Of a DNA stretch of 7,057 bases, positions 1-6,315 are shown piece by piece. The notes below the pieces were generated by a model. That model was not told where the DNA came from and did not search any database. It worked only from the letters and a program-made list of their open reading frames with translations. The DNA is from an uncultured delta proteobacterium (GTDB lineage: Bacteria > Myxococcota_A > Polyangia > Polyangiales > Polyangiaceae), in the NCBI GenBank assembly GCA_903893335.1, contig CAITLX010000359.1:1-7057 (forward strand). Direction: 5' to 3'. The position numbers were made by a program, and so were the translations under genes. Position 1 is the stretch's first letter; each line of letters begins with the position of its first letter.

Positions 1-8
1 GAGCGGCG

Positions 9-14
9 TATATC
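9..14 (+). promoter_or_regulatory. Possible -10 box of the tRNA-Leu gene
   Basis: TATATC is an unusually AT-rich hexamer for this sequence. It lies 12 nt before the mature 5' end of the tRNA, which allows a start site near position 21 and a short 5' leader for RNase P to remove. Any -35 element would fall outside the window, so only half a promoter can be judged. It matches four of six bases of TATAAT. Confidence 0.4.
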
Positions 15-26
15 CGCACCCACTCG

Positions 27-111
27 GCACGAGTGGCGAAATTGGCAGACGCAGTGGATTTAGGTTCCGCCGCCGCAAGGCATCTCGGTTCGACCCCGGG
101 CTCGTGCACCA
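27..111 (+). tRNA. tRNA-Leu, anticodon UAG, complete with encoded CCA
   Basis: A full class II tRNA cloverleaf can be folded by hand. The acceptor stem GCACGAG (27-33) pairs perfectly with CTCGTGC (101-107), followed by discriminator A108 and an encoded CCA (109-111). The D arm has stem GCG/CGC (36-38, 50-52) and GG at 44-45. The anticodon stem GTGGA/TCCGC (54-58, 66-70, one G-T pair) closes the loop TTTAGGT, which puts anticodon TAG at 61-63. The variable arm is long, GCC-GCAA-GGC (72-81), as expected for tRNA-Leu. The T arm is CTCGG-TTCGACC-CCGGG (84-100). It should decode CUA/CUG and, by wobble, other CUN leucine codons. It converges with the HD-domain gene, whose stop is 31 nt downstream. 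Identity and ends are very secure. Confidence 0.97.
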
Positions 112-124
112 CCTCCGCAGGGAC

Positions 125-141
125 GCAGCGGTCGGCGCTGC
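125..141. terminator. GC hairpin between convergent tRNA-Leu and HD-protein gene
   Basis: GCAGCG (125-130) and CGCTGC (136-141) form a perfect 6-bp stem around the 5-nt loop GTCGG. The hairpin fills most of the 31-nt gap between the tRNA 3' end and the TGA of the minus-strand gene, so it could serve both convergent transcripts. Neither strand has a T-tract after the stem, so it is not a canonical intrinsic terminator. Such hairpins also arise by chance in very GC-rich DNA. Confidence 0.3.
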
Positions 142-142
142 C

Positions 143-2671
143 TCACGGCCTGCGCGTCGTCGGCGGCGGCGTGTCGTCGATGTGCTCGAGCTCCACGTCG
201 TTGATCGACGCAGCCGCGGGCGACGACGGCGCTGCCGTCGGCAGCACGAGCGGCGCGGGCGAGTTCGACACGCTCGTCGGCTCGGTGGGCGAGGAGAGGG
301 GCGCGACGGGCGCAGCGGCGGGCGCCGCCGGGGTGAACATCGCGAACGACGGGCGCGCGGCCGACGCAGGCTGAGGCGGCAGCAGCGAGCCTCGCGCCGC
401 GACGAGCACCGGCGCGGCCCCGCCGAGCCCGAAGCTGCGCGTGGCGATGAGCGTCGCGAGCACCGTGCGCACGACGTCGGGGGGCGCCGCCTCGGCGGCG
501 AGCAGCACCGGGAGCGTGACGCCCTGCGCGCTCAGCAGCTCGACCACCGCGCGCTCGTCGGGCTCGAAGCCGAACGCCGCGACGTCGACCTCGGGCGCGA
601 GGCGCAGCGTGTGGCCCGTCACGCGCTCGAGCACCGCGTCGAGCCGCTCGCGCTCGGGCTCGGCGCGGAACGCCGCGAGCACCACGGCGAGCGGCTCCAC
701 CTTGCCGCTCGTCGCCCCCGCGCGCCCCTCGATCAGATCCGCCGAGGCGTGGAACGCGAAGCCGCTCGCCTTCGGGAGCGACGCGAGCCGCGCGAGTCGG
801 CCCGCGAAGTCGTGCGCGCGCGCGCCGCCGAGCGCCGACGCGGGGCCCTGGGCCTGCGCGCTCGACCAGAGGCGCGTGGGCACGCCGCGCTCGAGCACGA
901 TCGCGTGCTCGGCGCCGGCGTCGTCGAGCACCAGCGTGCCGGTGAGCGCCTTGTCGAGGCAGTAGACGAGCAGGTGCGCGACGGGCGTGCGACCGAGCGT
1001 GCCGCGCGCCGACGGCGTGAGGCCGGGGGGCACGACCGATCGCGTGGTGTCGCTGTCGCGCAGCGTCGGCGCCGACGGGCGGTCGGGCGCGGGGGCGCTC
1101 TCGGCGGGGAGCGGCGCCGCGAGGCGCGCGAGGCGCTGCGGCCGCTCGGTCGAGACCGTCGGCTCGTCGGCGGCCTCCGGGCTCTGCGCGATGAGGAAGC
1201 GCGAGGTGGCGAGATCGGCGGCGCGTTGCAGCAGCGGGTCGTGGGTCGTGACCACCTCGGCGACGGCACGCACGGCGTCCTCGGCGAGATCGACCTCGAG
1301 CGGCGTCGCGTAGGGGCGACCGTCGGGGTCGTAGAGCAGCCGCACGGTCGGCTCGGCGTAGTGCGCGGGGTGGCTCGAGGTCGCGGTGACCACGCCGCGC
1401 TCACCCGTCGTCAGCTCGACGATGGTGCCGGTCGGGAACATGCCGACCGCGCCGACCAAGAGCGCGACGACGGCGAGCTCGACCGCGTTGGGCGCCTCGC
1501 GCGTCATCAGCGCGATCGCCTCGTCCGGCGTCGCGAAGCGCTCGGCCCCCGGGTCGGGCGTGAGCAGCTCGTTGAAGCGGTGCGCGGCGGCCACGATGCG
1601 CGCCGCCACCGTGGGGGGGCGCGCGCCGTCGCCGTAGAGCGGCCCGAGCGCGCCGGCGCGGCGCAGCCACTGCGCCTCGTACGTGATGACGGCGCGCACG
1701 CGCGAGGCCTCGTGCAGCTTGCCCATCGCCGTCAGCACGAGCGCCGTGCAGGCGGGCAGGCGCGACTCCTCCTCGCGCGTGAGCGGGGGCGCCACGCCGC
1801 TCGCGAGCGGCGGCGGAGCGCCCGTGGGGGGCGCGACCACGAGCGCCCTGCCCACGTCGTGCAGCAGCGCCGCCATCGCGACGCGCGCGAGCACGCCGAG
1901 GTCATCGGTGAGCTGACGCGCCATGGCCACCGCGAGGATGGAGGTGTTGACCGCGCGGCCGGCGTCGTCGTGGTTGGCGTTGCGCATCGCCGTCACGCCG
2001 AGGAACGCCGGCGTGTCCCCCTCGGAGAGCGCGACGAGCTTCTGCGCGATGCGCTTGGCCTGGTGCGGCAGCGCGTAGCGCTCGGCCGCGACGTCCTCGA
2101 ACACGCGGCGCATGACCACGATGGCCGACGCGTAGGTGCGCAGCACCTGCTCCTCGGGCGACACCTCCCCCTCGTCGTCGCCGAGCAGCGACGCGTCGAC
2201 GTGCCGCAGCCGCACGCGCGGCGTCGGGTGCAGCAGCGCCTCGCGCGCCGACGGGTCGCGCAGCGCGGCGAGCAGCGCGACGACGAACGCGCGCACGTCG
2301 GCGGCGTCGGCGTCGGGCTTCCACACGATCTCCGACAGGTGCAGCTTCGCGAGCATCGCGCCGAGCTCGAGCGCCGCCTGGTAGACCGAGCGCGAGCCCT
2401 TGAGCAGCTGCCCCGAGACGAACACCGTGCTCTTGGCGAACAGCAGCGAGAGCGAGCTGTCGGCGCGCGCCGAGAAGAGGCGGATCGACTCGGCCGTCTG
2501 CTCGATCTGCTGCACGACGGCGGTGTTCTCGAGCGCGTGGATCTGCGCCGTCTTCACCAGGCGGTAGATCTGGAGCACGAGGCTCGCGCCGAGGTCGCGC
2601 GCCTGCTCGCGCCGCGCCAGCTCGGCGCGGTTCTGCAAGAGGCGATCGCGCGGGCTCGCTGCCTCGCTCAT
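143..2671 (-). CDS. Degenerate HD-GYP-like protein with C-terminal DUF4388/PatA-like domain
   Basis: This 842-residue protein starts at ATG 2671-2669, preceded by a good Shine-Dalgarno GAGGGAG (2679-2685) at 7-nt spacing. An in-frame ATG at 2734 would overlap the kinase gene and has less support. Residues about 30-140 form an N-terminal module that resembles one in the kinase encoded just upstream. Residues about 225-425 have an HD-GYP-like layout: the dyad H271-D272 in ALLHDVGR, a later AARIVAAAHRF segment, and the typical end with PTGT, VELTTGERGVV and a closing beta region to about 460. Most catalytic positions are substituted: R239 where the first His is expected, TYE (330-332) for HHE, no GYP, and H364 where the late Asp normally stands. 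Residues about 555-645 (GTLGRTPVAHLLVYCLDK, then TGTLVL and ERGVPTRL) resemble DUF4388/PatA-type signalling domains. The tail (about 760-842) is Pro/Ala-rich and probably disordered. No signal peptide or membrane segment is seen, so it is probably cytoplasmic. A c-di-GMP phosphodiesterase activity is unlikely; a scaffold or sensor role is inferred. Confidence 0.88.
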   Translation of the reverse strand: MSEAASPRDRLLQNRAELARREQARDLGASLVLQIYRLVKTAQIHALENTAVVQQIEQTAESIRLFSARADSSLSLLFAKSTVFVSGQLLKGSRSVYQAALELGAMLAKLHLSEIVWKPDADAADVRAFVVALLAALRDPSAREALLHPTPRVRLRHVDASLLGDDEGEVSPEEQVLRTYASAIVVMRRVFEDVAAERYALPHQAKRIAQKLVALSEGDTPAFLGVTAMRNANHDDAGRAVNTSILAVAMARQLTDDLGVLARVAMAALLHDVGRALVVAPPTGAPPPLASGVAPPLTREEESRLPACTALVLTAMGKLHEASRVRAVITYEAQWLRRAGALGPLYGDGARPPTVAARIVAAAHRFNELLTPDPGAERFATPDEAIALMTREAPNAVELAVVALLVGAVGMFPTGTIVELTTGERGVVTATSSHPAHYAEPTVRLLYDPDGRPYATPLEVDLAEDAVRAVAEVVTTHDPLLQRAADLATSRFLIAQSPEAADEPTVSTERPQRLARLAAPLPAESAPAPDRPSAPTLRDSDTTRSVVPPGLTPSARGTLGRTPVAHLLVYCLDKALTGTLVLDDAGAEHAIVLERGVPTRLWSSAQAQGPASALGGARAHDFAGRLARLASLPKASGFAFHASADLIEGRAGATSGKVEPLAVVLAAFRAEPERERLDAVLERVTGHTLRLAPEVDVAAFGFEPDERAVVELLSAQGVTLPVLLAAEAAPPDVVRTVLATLIATRSFGLGGAAPVLVAARGSLLPPQPASAARPSFAMFTPAAPAAAPVAPLSSPTEPTSVSNSPAPLVLPTAAPSSPAAASINDVELEHIDDTPPPTTRRP

Positions 2672-2700
2672 GACGCCGCTCCCTCGCGCGACCGGCTCAT
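2668..2700 (-). other. Ten-codon mini-ORF bridging the kinase stop and the HD-protein start
   Basis: The junction reads ATG (2700-2698), nine sense codons, then TGA (2670-2668), giving MSRSREGAAS. Its ATG overlaps the kinase TGA (2699-2697) as ATGA, and its TGA overlaps the HD-protein ATG (2671-2669) as a second ATGA. The octamer TCATGAGC occurs at both ends, 29 nt apart. It has no convincing ribosome binding site of its own, but a ribosome ending the kinase could restart here and be delivered to the HD start. The ORF and its overlaps are seen directly; use in translational coupling is inference and chance is quite possible. Confidence 0.3.
2679..2685 (-). promoter_or_regulatory. Ribosome binding site that sets the HD-protein start
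   Basis: On the minus strand this reads GAGGGAG, with 7 nt to the ATG at 2671-2669. It lies in the 25-nt gap after the kinase stop and is the clearest Shine-Dalgarno in the window. It favours MSEAAS as the N-terminus over the longer open frame that begins at 2734. Confidence 0.75.
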
Positions 2701-5480
2701 GAGGGCTTGCCCGCTGGCGCGTAGCTCGACGCATGGCTCGACGCGACGCCGAGGCGGCGGCGGATCTCGGCGGCGGCCGTCTCCATCGCGCCGCGCACCG
2801 CGTCGGAGTTGCCCCAGCTCGCGAGCGTCAGCTTCAGCTCGGCGGCCGACTCGGCCATCTGCGCGCGCTCGCCGAGAAGCTCGGCGGCCAGCACGCGCGT
2901 CTCGTCGATGGCCTCGCGCCGCAGCACGGGTCGGGTCGCGCAGAGGTCCACGCACAGCGCCTCGGCGCGCGCGGGCGAGAGCGCCCAGAGCGTGCGCAGC
3001 GCGAGCGCGCGCTCGTCGAGCGGCAGCCGGTGGAACGCCCGGCTCTGGATGCGCGCCACCAGCGGCGGCCCCGCCTCCATCACGCGGAAGCGCGCCATCG
3101 TGCGCAGCGCCGCCTGGCGCACCTCGGGGTTGTCGTCGGAGCTGAGCCGCGCGAGCTCGTCGCGCAGCCCCTCGCGCGAGGTGCTCGCGCGCAGCGCCAC
3201 GGCGGCCACGCGCACCTCGGCGTGCGGGCTCGCCTCGGCCCGGTGCACGGCCTCGCGCGCCTCGTCGGTGCCCATCGCCTCGAGCGCCGCGAGCAGCACG
3301 CGCCCGCGCGACGCGTCCACCGTCGTGAGCAGCTCGCCGAGGTGGGCCTCCTGGCCGAGCCCCTCGCGCGCGAGGTAGCCGGCCAGCGGCGCGCGCACCG
3401 CGTCGGCCTCGATCTTCGCGGCGGTGGCGAGCACGGGCTCGAACCACCCCGCGCCCAGCTCGGCGAACACCGCCTCGAGGCCGGGCACGGCGTCGAGCGC
3501 GGCGGCCTCGTCGGCCTCGTCCACCATCGGGCGCGCGATCTCCTTGAGCAGCGCGGCGAGCGTGGCCTCGTCGAACACCGCCGCGACGACCTGCGCGCGC
3601 CAGGGCTCGCCGGGCGAGCGCGCCGCCATCGCGTCGCACACCGCGAGCAGCAGCTCGAAGAAGCCCGGCAGCGTGCGCGCCACGACGTGGTCGTGCAGCG
3701 CGCCGCGCATCGGCTCGACGGTGAGCTCGGAGCGGCCGTCGTCGAGCGCGTCGAGCCAAGCGTCGGCGAGCACCGACGCGAAGCGCGCGTCGTACTCCTC
3801 GGCGCCGAGCGCGAGCCCCTTGGCGAGCGACTCGCGCACCGGCGCGTCGAGCGCGAGGGCCGAGGCGTTGCGCGCGGCGCGCAGCGCGGTCGCGTGCATC
3901 GAGAACGCGATGGCGCGCGCCTCGAGCGAGAGGTGCTCGGTCGCCGCGCCTCGGCGCTTGGGCTGGGCCGACCCGCCGCCTGCGCCGTCGAGCTCGTCGA
4001 GGGCCGCGTCGCGCACGGCCTCGAGCTCGTCCTGCCCGTGGTCGTCGTCGCCCGCGTCCGAGACGGCGAGGAACGAGCCGACGATGACGCACTGCACGTG
4101 CTCGAGCGGCTTCTCCCAGAACGCCGTCGCGAGGTCGTCCTCGGGCGCGAGGTCGCGGCTCGGGTCGAGCAGCATCAGCGCGACGAGCGCGCGAAGCTCG
4201 TCCTCGGTCGCGCCGGGCAGCAGCTGGATCGAGCGAAAGCCGCTGGCGAACAGGTTGTAGGCGATCTGGTCGAAGGGGTGCAGCGGCTCCCACACCGTGA
4301 ACGGCCCGTGCGCGAACGAGTGGGGCGCGACCGTCCAGCCGATCTCGGCCGGGCGCGCGGCGAGCGCGTGCGTCGTCGCCTCGACGACGACCGCGAGGTG
4401 GCGCGCCGCCTCGGGGTGGTGCCAGCCGTACTGGCGCGCGGTGGCCAGCAGCCGCTCGATGCGCACGAACAGCGCCTTCAGCAGCTGCGCGGCGGCCTCG
4501 TCCTCGGGCGTGGCCTCGCCCGCGCCCACCGTCTCGACCGCGGCGATCATCTCCGCGACGCGGTTCTCGGCGTGCGCGACCTCGGCGGTGCCCGACTCGA
4601 GCGCGGCGAGCACGCGCCCGAGCTCCTCGCGCATGGCGCGCGCGTCGGGGAAGCGGTTGCGGCGGTCCCACTGCAGCGCGCGGTCGATGAGCGCGACCAC
4701 CGCGATGGGCAAGTCGGGCGCGAGCCGCGCGATCGACGCGGCGGGCTTGGTCGCCGCGAGCACGAGCGTCTCCTGCTCGGAGCGCCCCTGGTGCAGGCGC
4801 TGGCCGCCGATGAGCGTGTAGAGCACCGCGCCGACCGAGAAGAGATCGGCGCGGCCGTCGAGCGCCTCGCGCGTGCCCATCGCCTGCTCGGGCGCCATGA
4901 AGGCAGGCGTGCCGAGCGCGGTGCCCGTGAGCGTGGGGTCGACGCCGGCCTGGTACTGACGCGCGACGCCGAAATCGAGGACCTTCACGTCGCCGGTGCG
5001 GGTGACGAAGATGTTCGACGGCTTGAGGTCGCGGTGGATGATGCTCTCGGCGTGGCACGCCTCGAGCAGCGCGAGCACGCGGTCGGCGACGCGCAGCACG
5101 TACACCGGCGGCAGCTTCTTGCCCGCCCGCTTCCAGACGACGTCGAGCGCCTCGCCGTCGAGCAGCTCCATGACGAAGTAGGGCTCGTCGTCCTCGGTGG
5201 TGCCGTCCTCGAACACCGCGACGCGCCCCGGGTGATCGACCGCCTGCGTCAGGTAGGCCTCGCGCAGGAAGCGGGCGCGCAGGGCCTCGTTCACCGCGAA
5301 CTCGCGGTGCAGCACCTTCACGGCGACGCGCTCGTCGGCGGAGCCCGTTGCCTCGTAGACGGCGGCCATGCCGCCGACACCGACCAGGCGCAGCAAACGC
5401 CAGCGCCCCCCGAGGACGCTGCCGATGCGTTGCTCGGCGGCGTCGGCAGGACGAACGGAGTCGTCACCGCGCGGGTTCAT
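2697..5480 (-). CDS. Soluble Hanks-type Ser/Thr protein kinase with HEAT-like C-terminal region
   Basis: This 927-residue protein should phosphorylate Ser/Thr residues on unknown partners. The kinase domain spans about 28-290 and all key elements are visible: glycine loop GVGGMAAV (34-41, with Ala in place of the third Gly), VAVKVL with catalytic K55, E74 in helix C, IIHRDLKPSN with D151 and N156, DFG at 169-171, an activation segment with T183, T185, T187 and T191, APE at 196-198, and D212. It is an RD-type kinase and looks active. Residues about 333-440 form a helical module shared with the downstream protein. An acidic, Gly-rich linker (475-505) and a helical region follow. HEAT-like helix pairs lie at about 727-905 (for example DDNPEVRQAALRTM). 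No transmembrane helix, PASTA or FHA domain is seen, so it is probably cytoplasmic. Start ATG 5480-5478 has a weak GGATGAG upstream. It lies 25 nt before the HD gene, probably in one operon. Confidence 0.94.
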   Translation of the reverse strand: MNPRGDDSVRPADAAEQRIGSVLGGRWRLLRLVGVGGMAAVYEATGSADERVAVKVLHREFAVNEALRARFLREAYLTQAVDHPGRVAVFEDGTTEDDEPYFVMELLDGEALDVVWKRAGKKLPPVYVLRVADRVLALLEACHAESIIHRDLKPSNIFVTRTGDVKVLDFGVARQYQAGVDPTLTGTALGTPAFMAPEQAMGTREALDGRADLFSVGAVLYTLIGGQRLHQGRSEQETLVLAATKPAASIARLAPDLPIAVVALIDRALQWDRRNRFPDARAMREELGRVLAALESGTAEVAHAENRVAEMIAAVETVGAGEATPEDEAAAQLLKALFVRIERLLATARQYGWHHPEAARHLAVVVEATTHALAARPAEIGWTVAPHSFAHGPFTVWEPLHPFDQIAYNLFASGFRSIQLLPGATEDELRALVALMLLDPSRDLAPEDDLATAFWEKPLEHVQCVIVGSFLAVSDAGDDDHGQDELEAVRDAALDELDGAGGGSAQPKRRGAATEHLSLEARAIAFSMHATALRAARNASALALDAPVRESLAKGLALGAEEYDARFASVLADAWLDALDDGRSELTVEPMRGALHDHVVARTLPGFFELLLAVCDAMAARSPGEPWRAQVVAAVFDEATLAALLKEIARPMVDEADEAAALDAVPGLEAVFAELGAGWFEPVLATAAKIEADAVRAPLAGYLAREGLGQEAHLGELLTTVDASRGRVLLAALEAMGTDEAREAVHRAEASPHAEVRVAAVALRASTSREGLRDELARLSSDDNPEVRQAALRTMARFRVMEAGPPLVARIQSRAFHRLPLDERALALRTLWALSPARAEALCVDLCATRPVLRREAIDETRVLAAELLGERAQMAESAAELKLTLASWGNSDAVRGAMETAAAEIRRRLGVASSHASSYAPAGKPS

Positions 5481-5490
5481 GCGCTCATCC

Positions 5491-5520
5491 AGCTTACCGG
5501 CAATCGGCTACCCGCACCAA
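5491..5520 (-). promoter_or_regulatory. Candidate promoter of the kinase-HD operon
   Basis: On the minus strand TTGGTG (5520-5515) and TAAGCT (5496-5491) are separated by 18 nt and resemble sigma-70 -35 and -10 boxes. The expected start of transcription, about 5484, lies only a few nt before the kinase ATG, so the mRNA would be nearly leaderless and would lose most of the GGATGAG at 5490-5484. The position in a non-coding gap supports it. Myxobacterial promoters are poorly predicted by eye, so this is tentative. Confidence 0.35.
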
Positions 5521-5540
5521 GGCGGCGTGCTCGGAGCCAG

Positions 5541-5576
5541 CGGGCAGCCATCGGCACAGCTTTCCGCGCCTGCCCG
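5541..5576 (-). terminator. Inverted repeat after the HAD gene, weak terminator candidate
   Basis: CGGGCAG (5541-5547) and CTGCCCG (5570-5576) are a perfect 7-bp inverted repeat around a 22-nt loop. The loop can form a smaller CGG/CCG pair (5552-5554, 5564-5566). It begins 12 nt beyond the HAD stop codon and precedes the candidate kinase promoter, so it may separate the two transcripts. There is no T-tract, so it could instead be an operator or a chance repeat. Confidence 0.25.
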
Positions 5577-5587
5577 AGCGAGGCAAG

Positions 5588-6256
5588 TCACGCGGGCGCA
5601 TCGCCGGGCGCCGGCGCCGCCCCCAGGTCGAGCAGCGCGCGGGCCTCGAAGAGGTCGGCGACGACCCGGTCGGCCACCCCCTCGAACCCGTCGGCCCCAT
5701 GCTCGGGCACGGCGATGACCCAGGCGCCGGCTGCCTGCCCAGCCCGGGCGCCCGCGAGCGAGTCCTCGAGCACGACGCACCCGCGAGCAGGGACATCGAG
5801 CCGGCGCGCCGCCTCGACGAAGATGTCGGGCGCGGGCTTGGGGCGGGCGACCTCCTCGCCCGAGACGACGGCGTCGAACCCCAGCGCGAAGCGCCCGAGC
5901 ACCGCGTCGATGAGGTGGCGCGCCGACGACGAGGCGAGCGCGCAGGGGACCCTGCCGCGCGCCGCGTCGAGCAGCGCCTCGGCGCCTGGTTTGAGCCGAA
6001 GCTCGGCCACGCGCGCGACGAACGCCTCGACGATCGCGCCGGCGGCGCGCGCCGGGTCGGCCTGCACGCCAAGCTCGTCGCGCATGAAAGCGAGCGTCGT
6101 CGCGATGCCGCGCCCCACGCACGCGCGCGCGTGCGCGTCCGTCCAGGTCGCGCCGTGCGCCGCGGCGAACGCCCGCTCGACGTCGAACCAGAGCGGCTCG
6201 CTGTCGACGAGCAGGCCGTCCATGTCGAAGAGCAGCGCGGTGGGGCGTAGCAGCAT
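5588..6256 (-). CDS. HAD-superfamily phosphatase-like hydrolase (subfamily IA, beta-phosphoglucomutase type)
   Basis: This 222-residue protein has all four HAD motifs. Motif I is FDMDGLLVDSEP (nucleophile D11, acid/base D13). Motif II is ALASSS (S109). Motif III is ARPKPAPDIF (K140). Motif IV is VLEDSLAG (E164, D165). The helical insert between about 17 and 88 is the C1 cap of the beta-phosphoglucomutase-like group, and the length is normal. Members dephosphorylate small phosphometabolites such as sugar phosphates, or act as phosphoglucomutases; the substrate cannot be read from the sequence. It should be a cytoplasmic Mg-dependent enzyme. The start ATG 6256-6254 follows a TAGCCT box by 8 nt. 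The kinase gene lies 107 nt downstream on the same strand, but a candidate promoter between them suggests separate expression. It is divergent from the hypothetical gene at 6316. Confidence 0.93.
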   Translation of the reverse strand: MLLRPTALLFDMDGLLVDSEPLWFDVERAFAAAHGATWTDAHARACVGRGIATTLAFMRDELGVQADPARAAGAIVEAFVARVAELRLKPGAEALLDAARGRVPCALASSSARHLIDAVLGRFALGFDAVVSGEEVARPKPAPDIFVEAARRLDVPARGCVVLEDSLAGARAGQAAGAWVIAVPEHGADGFEGVADRVVADLFEARALLDLGAAPAPGDAPA

Positions 6257-6264
6257 CTTCGTCC

Positions 6265-6270
6265 AGGCTA
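6265..6270 (-). promoter_or_regulatory. Candidate -10 box of the HAD gene
   Basis: On the minus strand TAGCCT is followed by 8 nt (GGACGAAG) and then the HAD ATG. A -10 box here would start the mRNA at or one to two nt before the ATG, so translation would be leaderless or nearly so. No TTGACA-like -35 is visible at the usual distance. The GGA 5 nt before the ATG could alternatively be a weak Shine-Dalgarno. Confidence 0.35.
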
Positions 6271-6302
6271 GCCCGCGCGGCGCCGTGCGCGCACCCGCGT
6301 GC

Positions 6303-6308
6303 TAGGGT
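6303..6308 (+). promoter_or_regulatory. Candidate -10 box of the hypothetical gene, possibly leaderless
   Basis: TAGGGT lies 7 nt before GTG 6316-6318. As a -10 box it places the transcription start almost exactly on the GTG, which would give a leaderless mRNA. The same bases (AGGG, 8 nt from the GTG) could alternatively be a Shine-Dalgarno. No clear -35 is seen. The layout mirrors the TAGCCT box of the divergent HAD gene. Confidence 0.4.
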
Positions 6309-6315
6309 CCGCGCC

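Noticed and set aside
33..374. Plus-strand 113-codon frame starting inside the tRNA
   Set aside because: It begins within the tRNA-Leu gene and runs antisense to the HD-protein tail. It is low in complexity, with no ribosome binding site.
2672..2734. Longer start for the HD protein at ATG 2734
   Set aside because: It would overlap the kinase coding end by 38 nt. The ATG at 2671 has a much better Shine-Dalgarno at ideal spacing.
104..3145. Very long plus-strand open frame (1013 codons) opposite the HD and kinase genes
   Set aside because: Its translation is a low-complexity Arg/Ala/Gly/His-rich string with no domains. Long antisense frames arise from GC-biased codons in the real minus-strand genes.
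2668..5058. Minus-strand 796-codon frame within the kinase gene
   Set aside because: It is a frame-shifted shadow of the kinase, made almost wholly of Arg, Ala and Gly. Only its last 10 codons are noted, as a possible mini-ORF.
5481..6256. HAD gene as first gene of the kinase operon
   Set aside because: The 107-nt gap contains a candidate promoter and an inverted repeat, and there is no functional link. Co-transcription is not excluded.
2733..6305. Very long plus-strand open frame (1190 codons) opposite the kinase and HAD genes
   Set aside because: It has the same Arg/Glu/His-rich antisense character, while the opposite strand encodes clear kinase and HAD motifs.
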